Shown: piece by piece, positions 1 through 6,313 of the stretch
Numbering within the stretch: position 1 is the first letter of the stretch
Layout: each line of letters opens with the position of its first letter
Assembly: GCA_030610025.1 (NCBI GenBank)
Contig: JAUWSP010000118.1
Span: 1-7,621 of the forward strand
Direction: 5' to 3'
DNA from: Acidobacteriota bacterium
Lineage (GTDB): Bacteria; Acidobacteriota; Thermoanaerobaculia; Multivoradales; JAHEKO01
Length of the DNA: 7,621 nt
Notes under the pieces: model-generated
Database searches by the model: none
What the model saw: only the letters and a program-made list of their open reading frames with translations
What the model was told of the DNA's origin: nothing
Made by a program: the position numbers and the translations under genes

Positions 1-897
1 ATCAACGCCATCTTCCGCGGCGCTGGAGACGCTGCTGTGGCGATGCGGGTGCTGTGGCTGGCGAATCTGATCAACCTGATTCTCGACCCCTGTCTGATCT
101 TCGGGCTCGGTCCTTTCCCGGAGCTGGGCGTTACAGGCGCAGCTGTGGCGACGACCATAGGGAGAGGCACGGGCGTTGTCTATCAGTTCTGGATCCTGGG
201 GAAGGGAACCAGCCGGATCAGGATTCGCCTGTCGGAGATTCGACTCGTTCCGAAGGTCATGAGGGCGCTCTTGAGAGTCTCGGCGGGAGGCATTGTTCAG
301 GTGCTGGTAGCCACCTGCAGTTGGGTGGCTCTGGTGCGCATCATCGCGCTCTTCGGCTCGACGGCCGTCGCCGGCTACACCATTGCCATCAGGGTCGTCA
401 TCTTCTCCATCCTGCCGGCCTGGGGCATGGCCAATGCCGCTGCCACTCTGGTGGGGCAGAACCTGGGCGCTGGGAAGCCCGATCGAGCCGAGCGTTCGGC
501 CTGGCTCACCGGGCTCTACAACATGGTCTTTCTCGGTGGCATAGCCGTGCTCTTCCTGGTCTTCGGCGAGTCGATCATCGGCCTGTTCTCTCAGGATCCA
601 GGGGTGCTGGCGATCGGCGTGGAGTGTTTGCGAATTATCAGCTACGGGTATCTCTTCTATGCCCTGGGTATGGTGTTGGTGCAGGCTTTCAACGGTGCTG
701 GGGACACCACGACCCCGTCTCTCATCAATCTCTTCTGCTACTGGCTCTTCCAGATTCCGCTCGCCTATTGGCTGGCCGTGACCTCGGGAATGGGACCGAC
801 TGGAGTCTTCTGGGCCATTGCCATCGCCGAGACGATGATCACCCTGGCTGGAGCCACTGTGTTCCGTCTGGGCCGTTGGAAGAATCGACAGGTATGA
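1..897 (+). CDS. MATE-family multidrug/cation efflux transporter, 5'-truncated by the window edge
   Basis: This is an inner-membrane secondary transporter of the MATE (NorM/DinF-like) family, which exports drugs or organic cations in exchange for Na+ or H+. The frame is open from base 1, so about 150 N-terminal residues of a usual protein of about 450 lie outside the window and 298 codons are visible. The fragment opens with the N-lobe signature FRGAGDA. The equivalent C-lobe signature, [11 protein letters not shown], begins near visible residue 228. These two motifs reflect the internal duplication typical of MATE proteins. Between them, [10 protein letters not shown] (visible residues 151-160) matches the conserved C-lobe QNxGAG motif. 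Many hydrophobic segments follow the expected pattern of about eight helices. It ends at TGA 895-897. The substrate cannot be told from sequence. The next gene lies 156 bases downstream on the same strand, too far to assume an operon. The family call is secure and the specific role is not. Confidence 0.93.
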   Translation: MNAIFRGAGDAAVAMRVLWLANLINLILDPCLIFGLGPFPELGVTGAAVATTIGRGTGVVYQFWILGKGTSRIRIRLSEIRLVPKVMRALLRVSAGGIVQVLVATCSWVALVRIIALFGSTAVAGYTIAIRVVIFSILPAWGMANAAATLVGQNLGAGKPDRAERSAWLTGLYNMVFLGGIAVLFLVFGESIIGLFSQDPGVLAIGVECLRIISYGYLFYALGMVLVQAFNGAGDTTTPSLINLFCYWLFQIPLAYWLAVTSGMGPTGVFWAIAIAETMITLAGATVFRLGRWKNRQV

Positions 898-923
898 CCC
901 GCAGGGAGGGCCGGGGCGGGCTC

Positions 924-942
924 GGGACGATGCAATCGACCC
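924..942 (+). terminator. weak hairpin after the MATE gene, possible terminator
   Basis: An imperfect hairpin begins 27 bases after the MATE stop codon. GGG-A-CGAT pairs with ATCG-A-CCC around a GCA loop, giving seven pairs with one A-A mismatch. A pyrimidine-rich stretch (TGTCTGTCCTCCTCC) follows rather than a true T-run, so factor-independent termination is only a possibility. Confidence 0.25.
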
Positions 943-1026
943 TGTCTGTCCTCCTCCTCGGCTCGAGTCGGGTTAGTATCGGCAGGTCTCTCGTGTCGCA
1001 AGATCGCGCATCTCGGTGAGTTGGTG

Positions 1027-1041
1027 GGCAGCTCTGCTGCC
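1027..1041 (+). promoter_or_regulatory. hairpin directly upstream of the ketosynthase ribosome binding site
   Basis: GGCAGC (1027-1032) and GCTGCC (1036-1041) form a perfect six-pair stem with a three-base TCT loop. The only Shine-Dalgarno-like bases (GGA at 1043-1045) follow one base later, eight bases before ATG 1054. If transcription starts upstream, this stem would sit against the ribosome binding site and could affect initiation. If the alternative TTG 1021 start were used, the stem would instead be coding. A short stem can also arise by chance. Confidence 0.3.
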
Positions 1042-1053
1042 TGGAAACTGGTC

Positions 1054-2691
1054 ATGAGTGGAAACGGTAAACGTATCGGCATCTTTGGCTGGGGCATCGT
1101 GGCTCCCAAGTCTCCCGATGTCGCGTCCTTCGAGAAGAACCTGATATCGGGTGAGACCTGGCTGGAGCCCTTCAACGGGTTCGGGCCCGACAACTTCCTG
1201 GTTGGCAATCCGGAGTTCGACTTCCACGCCTACAAGGAGTGGATCGATCAGCGCTTCGAGCCCCGCAAGTACGCCCAGCTCGACGCCAAGATGGGCAACA
1301 TGGTCAAGTACTCCATCGGTGCCTTTATCCAATCGCTGGGGCAGAACCCGGGTATCGAGGAGACGTTGCAGGAGCTCGGGGCCCAGACCCACATCTACGT
1401 CGGTACGGGGCTAGGCGACCTGGCGACGAATTTCCGAATTGGGCGTGACTATTTCAGGGCCCAGCGGCGTTGGAAGCGCTTCTGGTGCCAGGAGGAGCAC
1501 AACCCCCTGTTGGCCGAGTTCCGCGCCGCAGGAACGGCAGATCAGGATCGGTTGAGGCGAGAGATGGGGGTGCCGGACGATCCTGTGGAGCTCGGCAAGC
1601 AGGATGAACGCTACGAAGAGGCCGTGGATGAATGGCTGGACTTCTGGGTGCGCGAGTCCCCGAGTCTGCAGGACTATCTGAGGAGCTTGCGCGAGATCGA
1701 GTCTGAAGGGATCGGCGAGGACATCGACAAAGGCAAGGGTTCAGTGATTCGGCGCAAGGCGTCGGCCCGCAGGAAGCTGAACGCCGAGTACGGGTGTCCC
1801 CTGGAGCCCTGGAACGCGGTCGAAGCCAACCTGTTGTGGAACATTCCGAACATTCCGGCGGCGCAGATCTCCATGCTGGGTCGGATTGCCGGCCCGGCCG
1901 TTGCTCCCATTGCAGCTTGCTCGGGCTTCGGCACGGCGCTCAAGTTCGGCGTCAGCGCGATCCGGAGTGGCGAAGCGAAGGCTGCGATCATCGGCATGAC
2001 CGATCCAGAGCCTCACCCCCTGACCGTGGGGTCGTTCTTCGCGGCGCGGGTGGTCTCCCAGGACGGCCAGGTCTCGAAGCCCTTCACCGGCATGCGGGGT
2101 ACGCATGTCTCCGGCGGTGCTTGCATCTGGATCATCGGCGATGTGGACTACTTTCGCGGCCTGGGGATGAAGACCGTCGGGCTCGAGGTCCTCGGAGTGG
2201 CGATCAACTCGGATGCCGATCACATCATCACGCCCTCCCAGCAAGGGCCTCGAGCGGTCATTCAACAGTCGTTGGATGCGGCTGGTGTGGAACCGGAGGA
2301 GGTCACCACCTGGGACATGCACGCCACAGCCACCCCCGGCGATTGGACCGAGCTGCAGAACATCCTCTCGGTCGTTCCGGGTGTTACTCGACTCACCGCT
2401 CGCAAGGGTTCTTTCGGTCACGGAATGTCGGTCTGCGGAGGCTGGGAGCTGACCGCCCAGCACCTCGGTTTCGCGCAGGGAATCCTGCATCCGGTGGATC
2501 TGGAAGAAGACGAGATCCCTCCCCAGATTCGGCCCCACCACGAGGCTCTCGTGCGCCATGAGACGCTCGAGCTCGAGGGCCGAGTCGCCGGCAAGCTCAA
2601 TATGGGAGTTGGCGGAGTCAACGCCTGTGTGATCAGTCGACTCTGGGAGTCTGACGAGCTGGCCGGGAAGGATCTGGAAGAGGAATCATGA
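1054..2691 (+). CDS. stand-alone beta-ketoacyl synthase (condensing enzyme) with a long insertion
   Basis: This is a thiolase-fold condensing enzyme of the KAS/FabF superfamily, which extends an acyl chain by decarboxylative Claisen condensation, normally with acyl-carrier protein. The 545 residues contain the nucleophile C289 in AACSGFGTA, H423 in WDMHATATPGD, K451 and H456 in RKGSFGHGM. The Lys-to-His spacing of five and the Cys-to-His spacing of 134 (140 in E. coli FabF) match the family. E. coli FabF has its cysteine at residue 163. Here about 115 extra residues, highly charged and rich in Trp, Arg and Glu, lie at about 125-255 between the GTGLGD motif and the region leading to the cysteine. 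The N-terminus (KRIGIFGWGIVAP) is a typical first strand. ATG 1054 was chosen because homology begins right after it and a weak GGA lies eight bases upstream; TTG 1021 would add 11 unconvincing residues. No ACP, ketoreductase or acyltransferase is adjacent, so the product is unknown. It could belong to fatty-acid or secondary metabolism. Confidence 0.85.
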   Translation: MSGNGKRIGIFGWGIVAPKSPDVASFEKNLISGETWLEPFNGFGPDNFLVGNPEFDFHAYKEWIDQRFEPRKYAQLDAKMGNMVKYSIGAFIQSLGQNPGIEETLQELGAQTHIYVGTGLGDLATNFRIGRDYFRAQRRWKRFWCQEEHNPLLAEFRAAGTADQDRLRREMGVPDDPVELGKQDERYEEAVDEWLDFWVRESPSLQDYLRSLREIESEGIGEDIDKGKGSVIRRKASARRKLNAEYGCPLEPWNAVEANLLWNIPNIPAAQISMLGRIAGPAVAPIAACSGFGTALKFGVSAIRSGEAKAAIIGMTDPEPHPLTVGSFFAARVVSQDGQVSKPFTGMRGTHVSGGACIWIIGDVDYFRGLGMKTVGLEVLGVAINSDADHIITPSQQGPRAVIQQSLDAAGVEPEEVTTWDMHATATPGDWTELQNILSVVPGVTRLTARKGSFGHGMSVCGGWELTAQHLGFAQGILHPVDLEEDEIPPQIRPHHEALVRHETLELEGRVAGKLNMGVGGVNACVISRLWESDELAGKDLEEES

Positions 2692-2698
2692 GGAAATC

Positions 2699-2712
2699 CC
2701 GGATCGCTCCGG
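2699..2712. terminator. short hairpin between convergent genes, possible bidirectional terminator
   Basis: CCGGA and TCCGG pair perfectly around a TCGC tetraloop in the 55-base gap between the convergent ketosynthase and sdhB. Read on the minus strand, the stem is followed by GATTTCCT, a weakly T-rich tail, so it may end the sdh transcript. The five-pair stem and the lack of a real T-run keep this tentative. Confidence 0.3.
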
Positions 2713-2746
2713 TCGTCGCCAGTGAAGCCCCCTGATCAGCCGGTTG

Positions 2747-3577
2747 TCAAACTGTTGGAACTGGAGCCTCCGGTATGTCCGGACGGCGTTCGATACCCTC
2801 GGGTTTCTTCACCAGCCCGGCAGGCGTCCGCTTTTTCCTCAGGCCCAGGGCATCGCCTACCAGCTGCCGTTTCATGAGCTGGATGGCCTTCGCCGGATCC
2901 ACTCCCTTCGGACAGACCCGCGAGCACTCGCCCGCGAAATGGCATCGCCATGGCCCGGCCTCGCCTGCCAGGACCTCCTTGCGGGTCTGGAAGCCGTCAT
3001 CCCTCGTATCGGTGTTGTAGCGGTGCGCCTGAGCCAGAGCCACGGGGCCCGAATAGACCGGGTCGGTGGCACACGTGGGGCAGGCTGCCATGCAGCAGGC
3101 GCACTTGATGCAATAGGAGAACTGCAGGTAGCTCTCCATCTCTTCGGACGATTGGTAGTACTCGCGGGTAGGCTCTTCCTGTTCGGCGCTGTCGGAGCGG
3201 ATGATGTACGGTGACAGAGCGGTATGAGCGTCGAAGAGCGGTCGGAGATCGGGGACCAGGTCGCGCACGATCGGGAAATTGGACAGCGGTGCGACGCTCA
3301 CCACGGCAGTGGCCAATTCAGAGATCTGTGTGTTGCATCCCAAACCGGCCTTGCCGTTGATCAGCATGCCACAGGACCCACAGACCCCCATCCGGCAGGA
3401 TGCTCGCCAGGCCAGGGTCGGATCGATGCTCTCCTTGATCTTCCAGAGGCCATCCAGGACTGTCATGCCGGCCTCGTAGGCGATCGGGTACTCCTTCCAG
3501 ACCGGCTCCTGGTCACGGCCGGGCGCGAAACGACGGATACGAAAGACGATCTGCTCGGGTAGGTTGCCGTTGCTCAT
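2747..3577 (-). CDS. sdhB: succinate dehydrogenase iron-sulfur subunit
   Basis: This is the electron-transfer subunit of complex II. It carries electrons from the SdhA flavin to the quinone site through [2Fe-2S], [4Fe-4S] and [3Fe-4S] clusters on the cytoplasmic face. All eleven ligands are visible, numbered from the chosen start. The ferredoxin-like domain has C61, C66, C69 and C81 (CRMGVCGSCG, then GCN). The C-terminal domain has C156, C159, C162 and C222 for [4Fe-4S], and C166, C212 and C218 for [3Fe-4S]. The CPTCATDPVYSGP and AHRYNTDTRDDG segments resemble fumarate-reductase-type FrdB as well as SdhB. Two Met codons compete for the start. ATG 3577 (276 aa) is preferred because AGGGG at 3588-3584 lies six bases upstream of it, while the same Gs abut ATG 3583 (278 aa). 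sdhD ends only three bases before ATG 3583, so the two genes are probably translationally coupled. This is the last gene of the operon, an unusual place for sdhB. Direction (succinate oxidation or fumarate reduction) is not decided by sequence. Confidence 0.96.
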   Translation of the reverse strand: MSNGNLPEQIVFRIRRFAPGRDQEPVWKEYPIAYEAGMTVLDGLWKIKESIDPTLAWRASCRMGVCGSCGMLINGKAGLGCNTQISELATAVVSVAPLSNFPIVRDLVPDLRPLFDAHTALSPYIIRSDSAEQEEPTREYYQSSEEMESYLQFSYCIKCACCMAACPTCATDPVYSGPVALAQAHRYNTDTRDDGFQTRKEVLAGEAGPWRCHFAGECSRVCPKGVDPAKAIQLMKRQLVGDALGLRKKRTPAGLVKKPEGIERRPDIPEAPVPTV

Positions 3578-3586
3578 CGTCATCCC

Positions 3587-3961
3587 CTAGGTCAGAGAAG
3601 CCACCTGGTGGCCGACCCAAGCGGCCCAGGTGCCGAAAATGAAGAGTCCGACACCGACCAGGACGAGGACCCAGCTGAGGGCCTTCTTCAAGGGCGGAGC
3701 GGGATCGAGCTCGAAGAGAATGTTGCGCAGCCCGTAAAGGCCATGAAACAGAGCCGCTCCGAGAAGCAGTATGTAGGTCAGGGTGAAGGCCAGACTCTGA
3801 CCTCGGGCCACGACATTGGCCCAATCGATGGGATGACCACCCGCTGGGTTGAAGATTCCCAGCAGGGCATCCAGATGCATGATTGTCATGTGCAGCCCGA
3901 GAAGGATCAGGATGATCGCTCCGGCCGCCAAGTGCCATGTCCACAGCTTCTGGTCACGCAT
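3587..3961 (-). CDS. sdhD: succinate dehydrogenase membrane anchor, cytochrome b subunit SdhD
   Basis: This is a hydrophobic anchor of complex II, 124 residues with three membrane helices at about 9-36, 55-84 and 92-116. With SdhC it holds the quinone site and haem b. H73 in FHGLYGLRN lies at the position of the known haem-ligand histidine in helix 2 of E. coli SdhD. H24 and H29 in helix 1 (LLGLHMTIMH) are candidates for a second haem ligand, as expected in two-haem type A enzymes. The start is ATG 3961, preceded by AAGGTGA about six bases upstream. It ends at TAG 3589-3587, three bases before the first possible sdhB start. Anchor subunits diverge fast, so the C or D label rests on gene position and motifs. 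Confidence 0.88.
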   Translation of the reverse strand: MRDQKLWTWHLAAGAIILILLGLHMTIMHLDALLGIFNPAGGHPIDWANVVARGQSLAFTLTYILLLGAALFHGLYGLRNILFELDPAPPLKKALSWVLVLVGVGLFIFGTWAAWVGHQVASLT

Positions 3962-3981
3962 TGCTGATCACCTTTCTTGAC

Positions 3982-4083
3982 TCAGTGCCAGACGAAGAAG
4001 TCCAAGGCTCCGACCACCACGAGCGCGGCGATGAGGAATAGCGCTCCGAGCGCCCAGGGTCGTTGGTCGTCGAGACAGGTGCG
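3982..4083 (-). pseudogene. sdhC: in-frame continuation of sdhC past its TAA, encoding the missing third helix
   Basis: After the sdhC stop (TAA 4086-4084) the same frame stays open for 33 codons to TGA 3984-3982. It reads RTCLDDQRPW and then the hydrophobic segment ALGALFLIAALVVVGALDFF, a clear membrane helix. Third codon positions are about 80% G or C, like the real genes here. No ATG, GTG or TTG precedes the helix in this frame, so it cannot be a separate gene of normal form. SdhC proteins have three membrane helices and the ORF as it stands has two. Counting this segment, the spacing to sdhD is 20 bases; without it the gap is 122, out of keeping with the 14-base and 3-base gaps elsewhere in the operon. 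It is therefore the C-terminus of sdhC, separated by a nonsense codon, a sequence error, or a site of readthrough. Confidence 0.8.
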
Positions 4084-4419
4084 TTAGGGGTAGATGGGCT
4101 CGATCGGTTTGCCGATCCCCAGCCCAAGCTCGGCAAACAGCAGCCTCACCCCATTGATGGCGTGAAAGGCGAAGGCGACGAACACCAGGTACTCACCAAG
4201 CACGAACAAGGGGCCGCTGACTCTCGCCATGCTCTCCTCCCAGGCACCTTCACCGATAGCACGTGAGGAGGTGACGACAATGTGCAGTAGAAAGTAGAAC
4301 AGGAGCGCTAGACCCGTAATTCGGTGCAGCGTGTAGAGGTACCGATCCGGTCCCCAGCTACCGCCCCCGACCCAGCCCCAGATGCCAAGCCGATTGGGAT
4401 GACCTCGGTCTTTCTCCAT
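4084..4419 (-). CDS. sdhC: succinate dehydrogenase membrane anchor, cytochrome b subunit SdhC (ends early at an in-frame TAA)
   Basis: This is the first membrane anchor of complex II, 111 residues as read. YTLHRITG (residues 29-36) is the SdhC signature whose Arg and neighbouring residues line the quinone site in known enzymes. Helix 1 spans about 34-51 and carries H46. Helix 2 spans about 70-96 with H86 in FHAINGVRLLFAELG, aligning with the haem-ligand His84 region of E. coli SdhC. H46 and H86 are candidate ligands for two haems. The family's third helix is missing from this ORF but is encoded in frame just after the TAA. The full protein would be about 145 residues. ATG 4419 was chosen because AGGTGG (4429-4424) sits four bases upstream and sdhA ends 14 bases before it. 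The longer frame opening at 4536 overlaps sdhA and is not supported. As read, the protein is probably defective unless the stop is an error or is suppressed. Confidence 0.87.
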   Translation of the reverse strand: MEKDRGHPNRLGIWGWVGGGSWGPDRYLYTLHRITGLALLFYFLLHIVVTSSRAIGEGAWEESMARVSGPLFVLGEYLVFVAFAFHAINGVRLLFAELGLGIGKPIEPIYP

Positions 4420-4433
4420 TTCTCCACCTCTCT

Positions 4434-6149
4434 TCAGTACTTGCGTTCCACCGGTTTCCAGGTGGTGACCGTCACTGGCTTGTAGTCCAGCCGCGGACCA
4501 CTGTCGGTGCGCCAGGCCAAGGTGTGTCGCATCCACTTCTCATCGTCTCGATTGACGAAGTCGCGGCGTGAGTGGGCGCCTCGAGACTCTTCCCGGGTCA
4601 GTGCACCCAGCACCATGACCTCTGCCAGGTCCAGGAGGTTCTCCAACTCCAAGGCGTGGAAAAGGTTGGAATTGTAGACCCGACTCTTGTCGGCGACCGG
4701 CGCTCGAGCGGAGCGGTCCTTGATCTCACGGATGGTCTCCAGCGCCTTGGCGAGGCCCTCACCCGTGCGGTAGACACCGGCGTACTGGTCCATGGTGCTG
4801 CGCAGCTCCTGTCGCAACCGGTAGAGGTTTTGATCCCCCTTTCGGTCCAGCATGTCGTCGATGTGGGCCTTGCTGGTCGCCAGTTGGTCGCGATTGAGCG
4901 CGGGCGGCTGCGGCATCTCTCCGAGCCGGTCGGCGATCTCGCCTCCAGCGATTCCACCCCAGACCAGGCATTCGGCCGTGGAGTTGGAGCCCAGCCGATT
5001 CGCACCGTGCAGCGAAACACAGGCTGCCTCGCCGGCGGCCCAGATCGCGGGACAGCGGGTCGCCCCATCGATATCGGTCTCGATTCCCCCCATCGAGTAG
5101 TGCGCCACCGGTCGGATGGGAATGGGCTTATGGATCGGATCGATGCCGACGAATTTCATGCAGACTTCGCGGATGAGAGGAAGTCGGCTGTTGATCAGGT
5201 CGGCTCCGAGATGGGTGAGGTCGAGGTGGAGATAGTCGAGACCGTCAGGTCCCTTGAAGCCTCGTCCCTCCAGGATCTCAGTCGTTTCGGCGCGCGAGAT
5301 GACATCGCGAGGGCCGAGCTCCATCTTGTCGGGTGCGTAGCGCTCGAGGAATCGCTCACCCTCCGCATTGCGCAGGTAGCCGCCTTCACCGCGACACCCT
5401 TCGGTCATGAGAATCCCCGACGGGATCAGCCCTGTCGGGTGGAACTGCAGGAATTCCATGTCCTCCAGGGGCAGGCCGGCGCGATAGGCCATGGCCAGCC
5501 CGTCACCGGTGACACTCTGAGAGTAGGTGGTGAAGCCGAACAGTGTTCCGGCTCCGCCCGCGGCGATGAGAAGGGCCTTGCCCTGCAGCGTCACCAGATC
5601 GCCGGTCGCGGCATGGATGCCAGCGAGGCCGAGGAAATCGTCGCCTTCCATCAGGATGTCGCTGACGAAGAACTCGTCGTAACGGGTGAAGTTGTCGTAT
5701 TTCAGCAGCGTGTCGTACAGCGTCTGCATCTCGAAGAAGCCGGTCTTGTCAGCGGCCAGCGTGGCGCGCGGGTAGGAGTGTCCCCCGAACGGCCGTTGCT
5801 CGATGCGACCGTGCTCGTCGCGTGTCCAGGGTATTCCCCAATGATCGAGGCGGAAGATCTCCTCCGGTGACGCGTTGACAAAGCGGTAGACCACGTCCTG
5901 GTCGGCCAGGAAGTCGGCTCCCTTGACGGTATCCCAGGCGTGCAGGTCGAACGAGTCGCCTTCGTCGGTGCGGAGCATTGCGGCCGTGCCCCCCTCGGCG
6001 CAGACCGAGTGGGCGCGCATGAGCTGCACCTTCGAGACGATACCGATATCGGCCTTGCCATCGGTGCGCTGCGCGATCTCGACAGCGGCGCGCAATCCGG
6101 CGAGACCAGCTCCCAGAATCAAGACATCGTGGCCAAGGCTCTGATCCAT
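4434..6149 (-). CDS. sdhA: succinate dehydrogenase flavoprotein subunit
   Basis: This is the catalytic subunit of complex II. It oxidises succinate to fumarate (TCA cycle) at the cytoplasmic face and passes two electrons to SdhB. Its 571 residues match the usual family length. Visible motifs in order are the FAD-binding GAGLAG at 13-18; H47 in RAHSVCAEGG, the site of covalent FAD attachment; H237 in QFHPTG; the TEGCRGEGG loop at 249-257; R281 in LGPRD, matching the proton-shuttling arginine of the family; H350 in HYSMGGI; and R385 in GANRLGSNS, which binds the dicarboxylate. The C-terminus (LDYKPVTVTTWKPVERKY) is typical. The start is ATG 6149, with AGGAG (6161-6157) seven bases upstream. It is the first gene of the operon and ends 14 bases before sdhC. 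All key residues are present, so it appears functional. Whether it mainly oxidises succinate or reduces fumarate in vivo is not visible. Confidence 0.97.
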   Translation of the reverse strand: MDQSLGHDVLILGAGLAGLRAAVEIAQRTDGKADIGIVSKVQLMRAHSVCAEGGTAAMLRTDEGDSFDLHAWDTVKGADFLADQDVVYRFVNASPEEIFRLDHWGIPWTRDEHGRIEQRPFGGHSYPRATLAADKTGFFEMQTLYDTLLKYDNFTRYDEFFVSDILMEGDDFLGLAGIHAATGDLVTLQGKALLIAAGGAGTLFGFTTYSQSVTGDGLAMAYRAGLPLEDMEFLQFHPTGLIPSGILMTEGCRGEGGYLRNAEGERFLERYAPDKMELGPRDVISRAETTEILEGRGFKGPDGLDYLHLDLTHLGADLINSRLPLIREVCMKFVGIDPIHKPIPIRPVAHYSMGGIETDIDGATRCPAIWAAGEAACVSLHGANRLGSNSTAECLVWGGIAGGEIADRLGEMPQPPALNRDQLATSKAHIDDMLDRKGDQNLYRLRQELRSTMDQYAGVYRTGEGLAKALETIREIKDRSARAPVADKSRVYNSNLFHALELENLLDLAEVMVLGALTREESRGAHSRRDFVNRDDEKWMRHTLAWRTDSGPRLDYKPVTVTTWKPVERKY

Positions 6150-6192
6150 CAGCCATCTCCTAACGGGACGTGGTGGTTGAGAAGGGTCGAAC

Positions 6193-6220
6193 AGTGCCCG
6201 CCCCGCCCATCTCGGGCACT
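6193..6220. promoter_or_regulatory. 8-bp inverted repeat upstream of sdhA, candidate operator
   Basis: AGTGCCCG (6193-6200) and CGGGCACT (6213-6220) form a perfect inverted repeat with a 12-base spacer. It lies 44 bases upstream of the sdhA start. On the minus strand it sits just downstream of a possible -10 element (TACAGT, 6230-6225), so a dimeric regulator bound here could block the sdh promoter. It could equally fold as an RNA hairpin in the leader. The repeat is seen directly; the regulatory role is inferred. Confidence 0.4.
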
Positions 6221-6224
6221 CCTA

Positions 6225-6252
6225 ACTGTAGGCAGGAAGAGCCGATTTTGCA
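6225..6252 (-). promoter_or_regulatory. tentative promoter for the sdh operon
   Basis: On the minus strand TACAGT (6230-6225) resembles a -10 element. About 16 bases further upstream lies TGCAAA, only a poor match to a -35 box. The position, 75 bases before sdhA and next to the inverted repeat, is reasonable for the operon promoter, but the match is weak and promoter rules for this organism are unknown. Confidence 0.2.
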
Positions 6253-6285
6253 CCACTCGAAAGGGCGGACAGCGTGGCTACTCAA

Positions 6286-6313
6286 GGGGGTGGGGCGGGG
6301 GGGGCTGGTAGGG
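6286..6313 (+). other. G-run with G-quadruplex potential in the sdhA-sppA intergenic region
   Basis: Runs of 5, 4 and 8 Gs separated by single T and C bases (6286-6304) are followed six bases later by GGG (6311-6313). This meets the usual four-tract pattern for an intramolecular G-quadruplex on the plus strand. It lies midway in the divergent region, about 150 bases upstream of each of the two genes. The rest of the 313-base intergenic stretch (6150-6462) holds the inverted repeat and ribosome binding sites described separately; I see no further gene in it. Confidence 0.5.

Noticed and set aside
54..1019. Plus-strand 321-codon frame overlapping the MATE gene
   Set aside because: It is a shifted frame of the transporter gene. 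Its translation is Arg-, Gly- and His-rich with no membrane helices, as expected of a shadow frame.
1021..1053. TTG start for the ketosynthase, 11 codons upstream of ATG 1054
   Set aside because: The added residues do not look like the start of a ketosynthase, the only purine-rich stretch upstream abuts the TTG, and ATG 1054 is followed at once by the conserved first strand.
1741..2559. Minus-strand 272-codon frame opposite the ketosynthase
   Set aside because: It is antisense to the catalytic part of the ketosynthase and its translation shows only shadow-like composition.
3982..4083. The post-TAA helix as an independent small membrane protein gene
   Set aside because: There is no ATG, GTG or TTG before the hydrophobic segment in this frame. 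Its frame and position fit the lost end of sdhC better.
4084..4536. Longer sdhC opening at 4536
   Set aside because: The extra N-terminal residues overlap the sdhA coding end and are unlike SdhC, whereas ATG 4419 has a good Shine-Dalgarno sequence and fits the operon spacing.
4572..5870. Plus-strand open frame of 432 codons opposite sdhA
   Set aside because: It is fully antisense to sdhA, whose motifs are intact throughout. There is no recognisable domain and no ribosome binding site of note.
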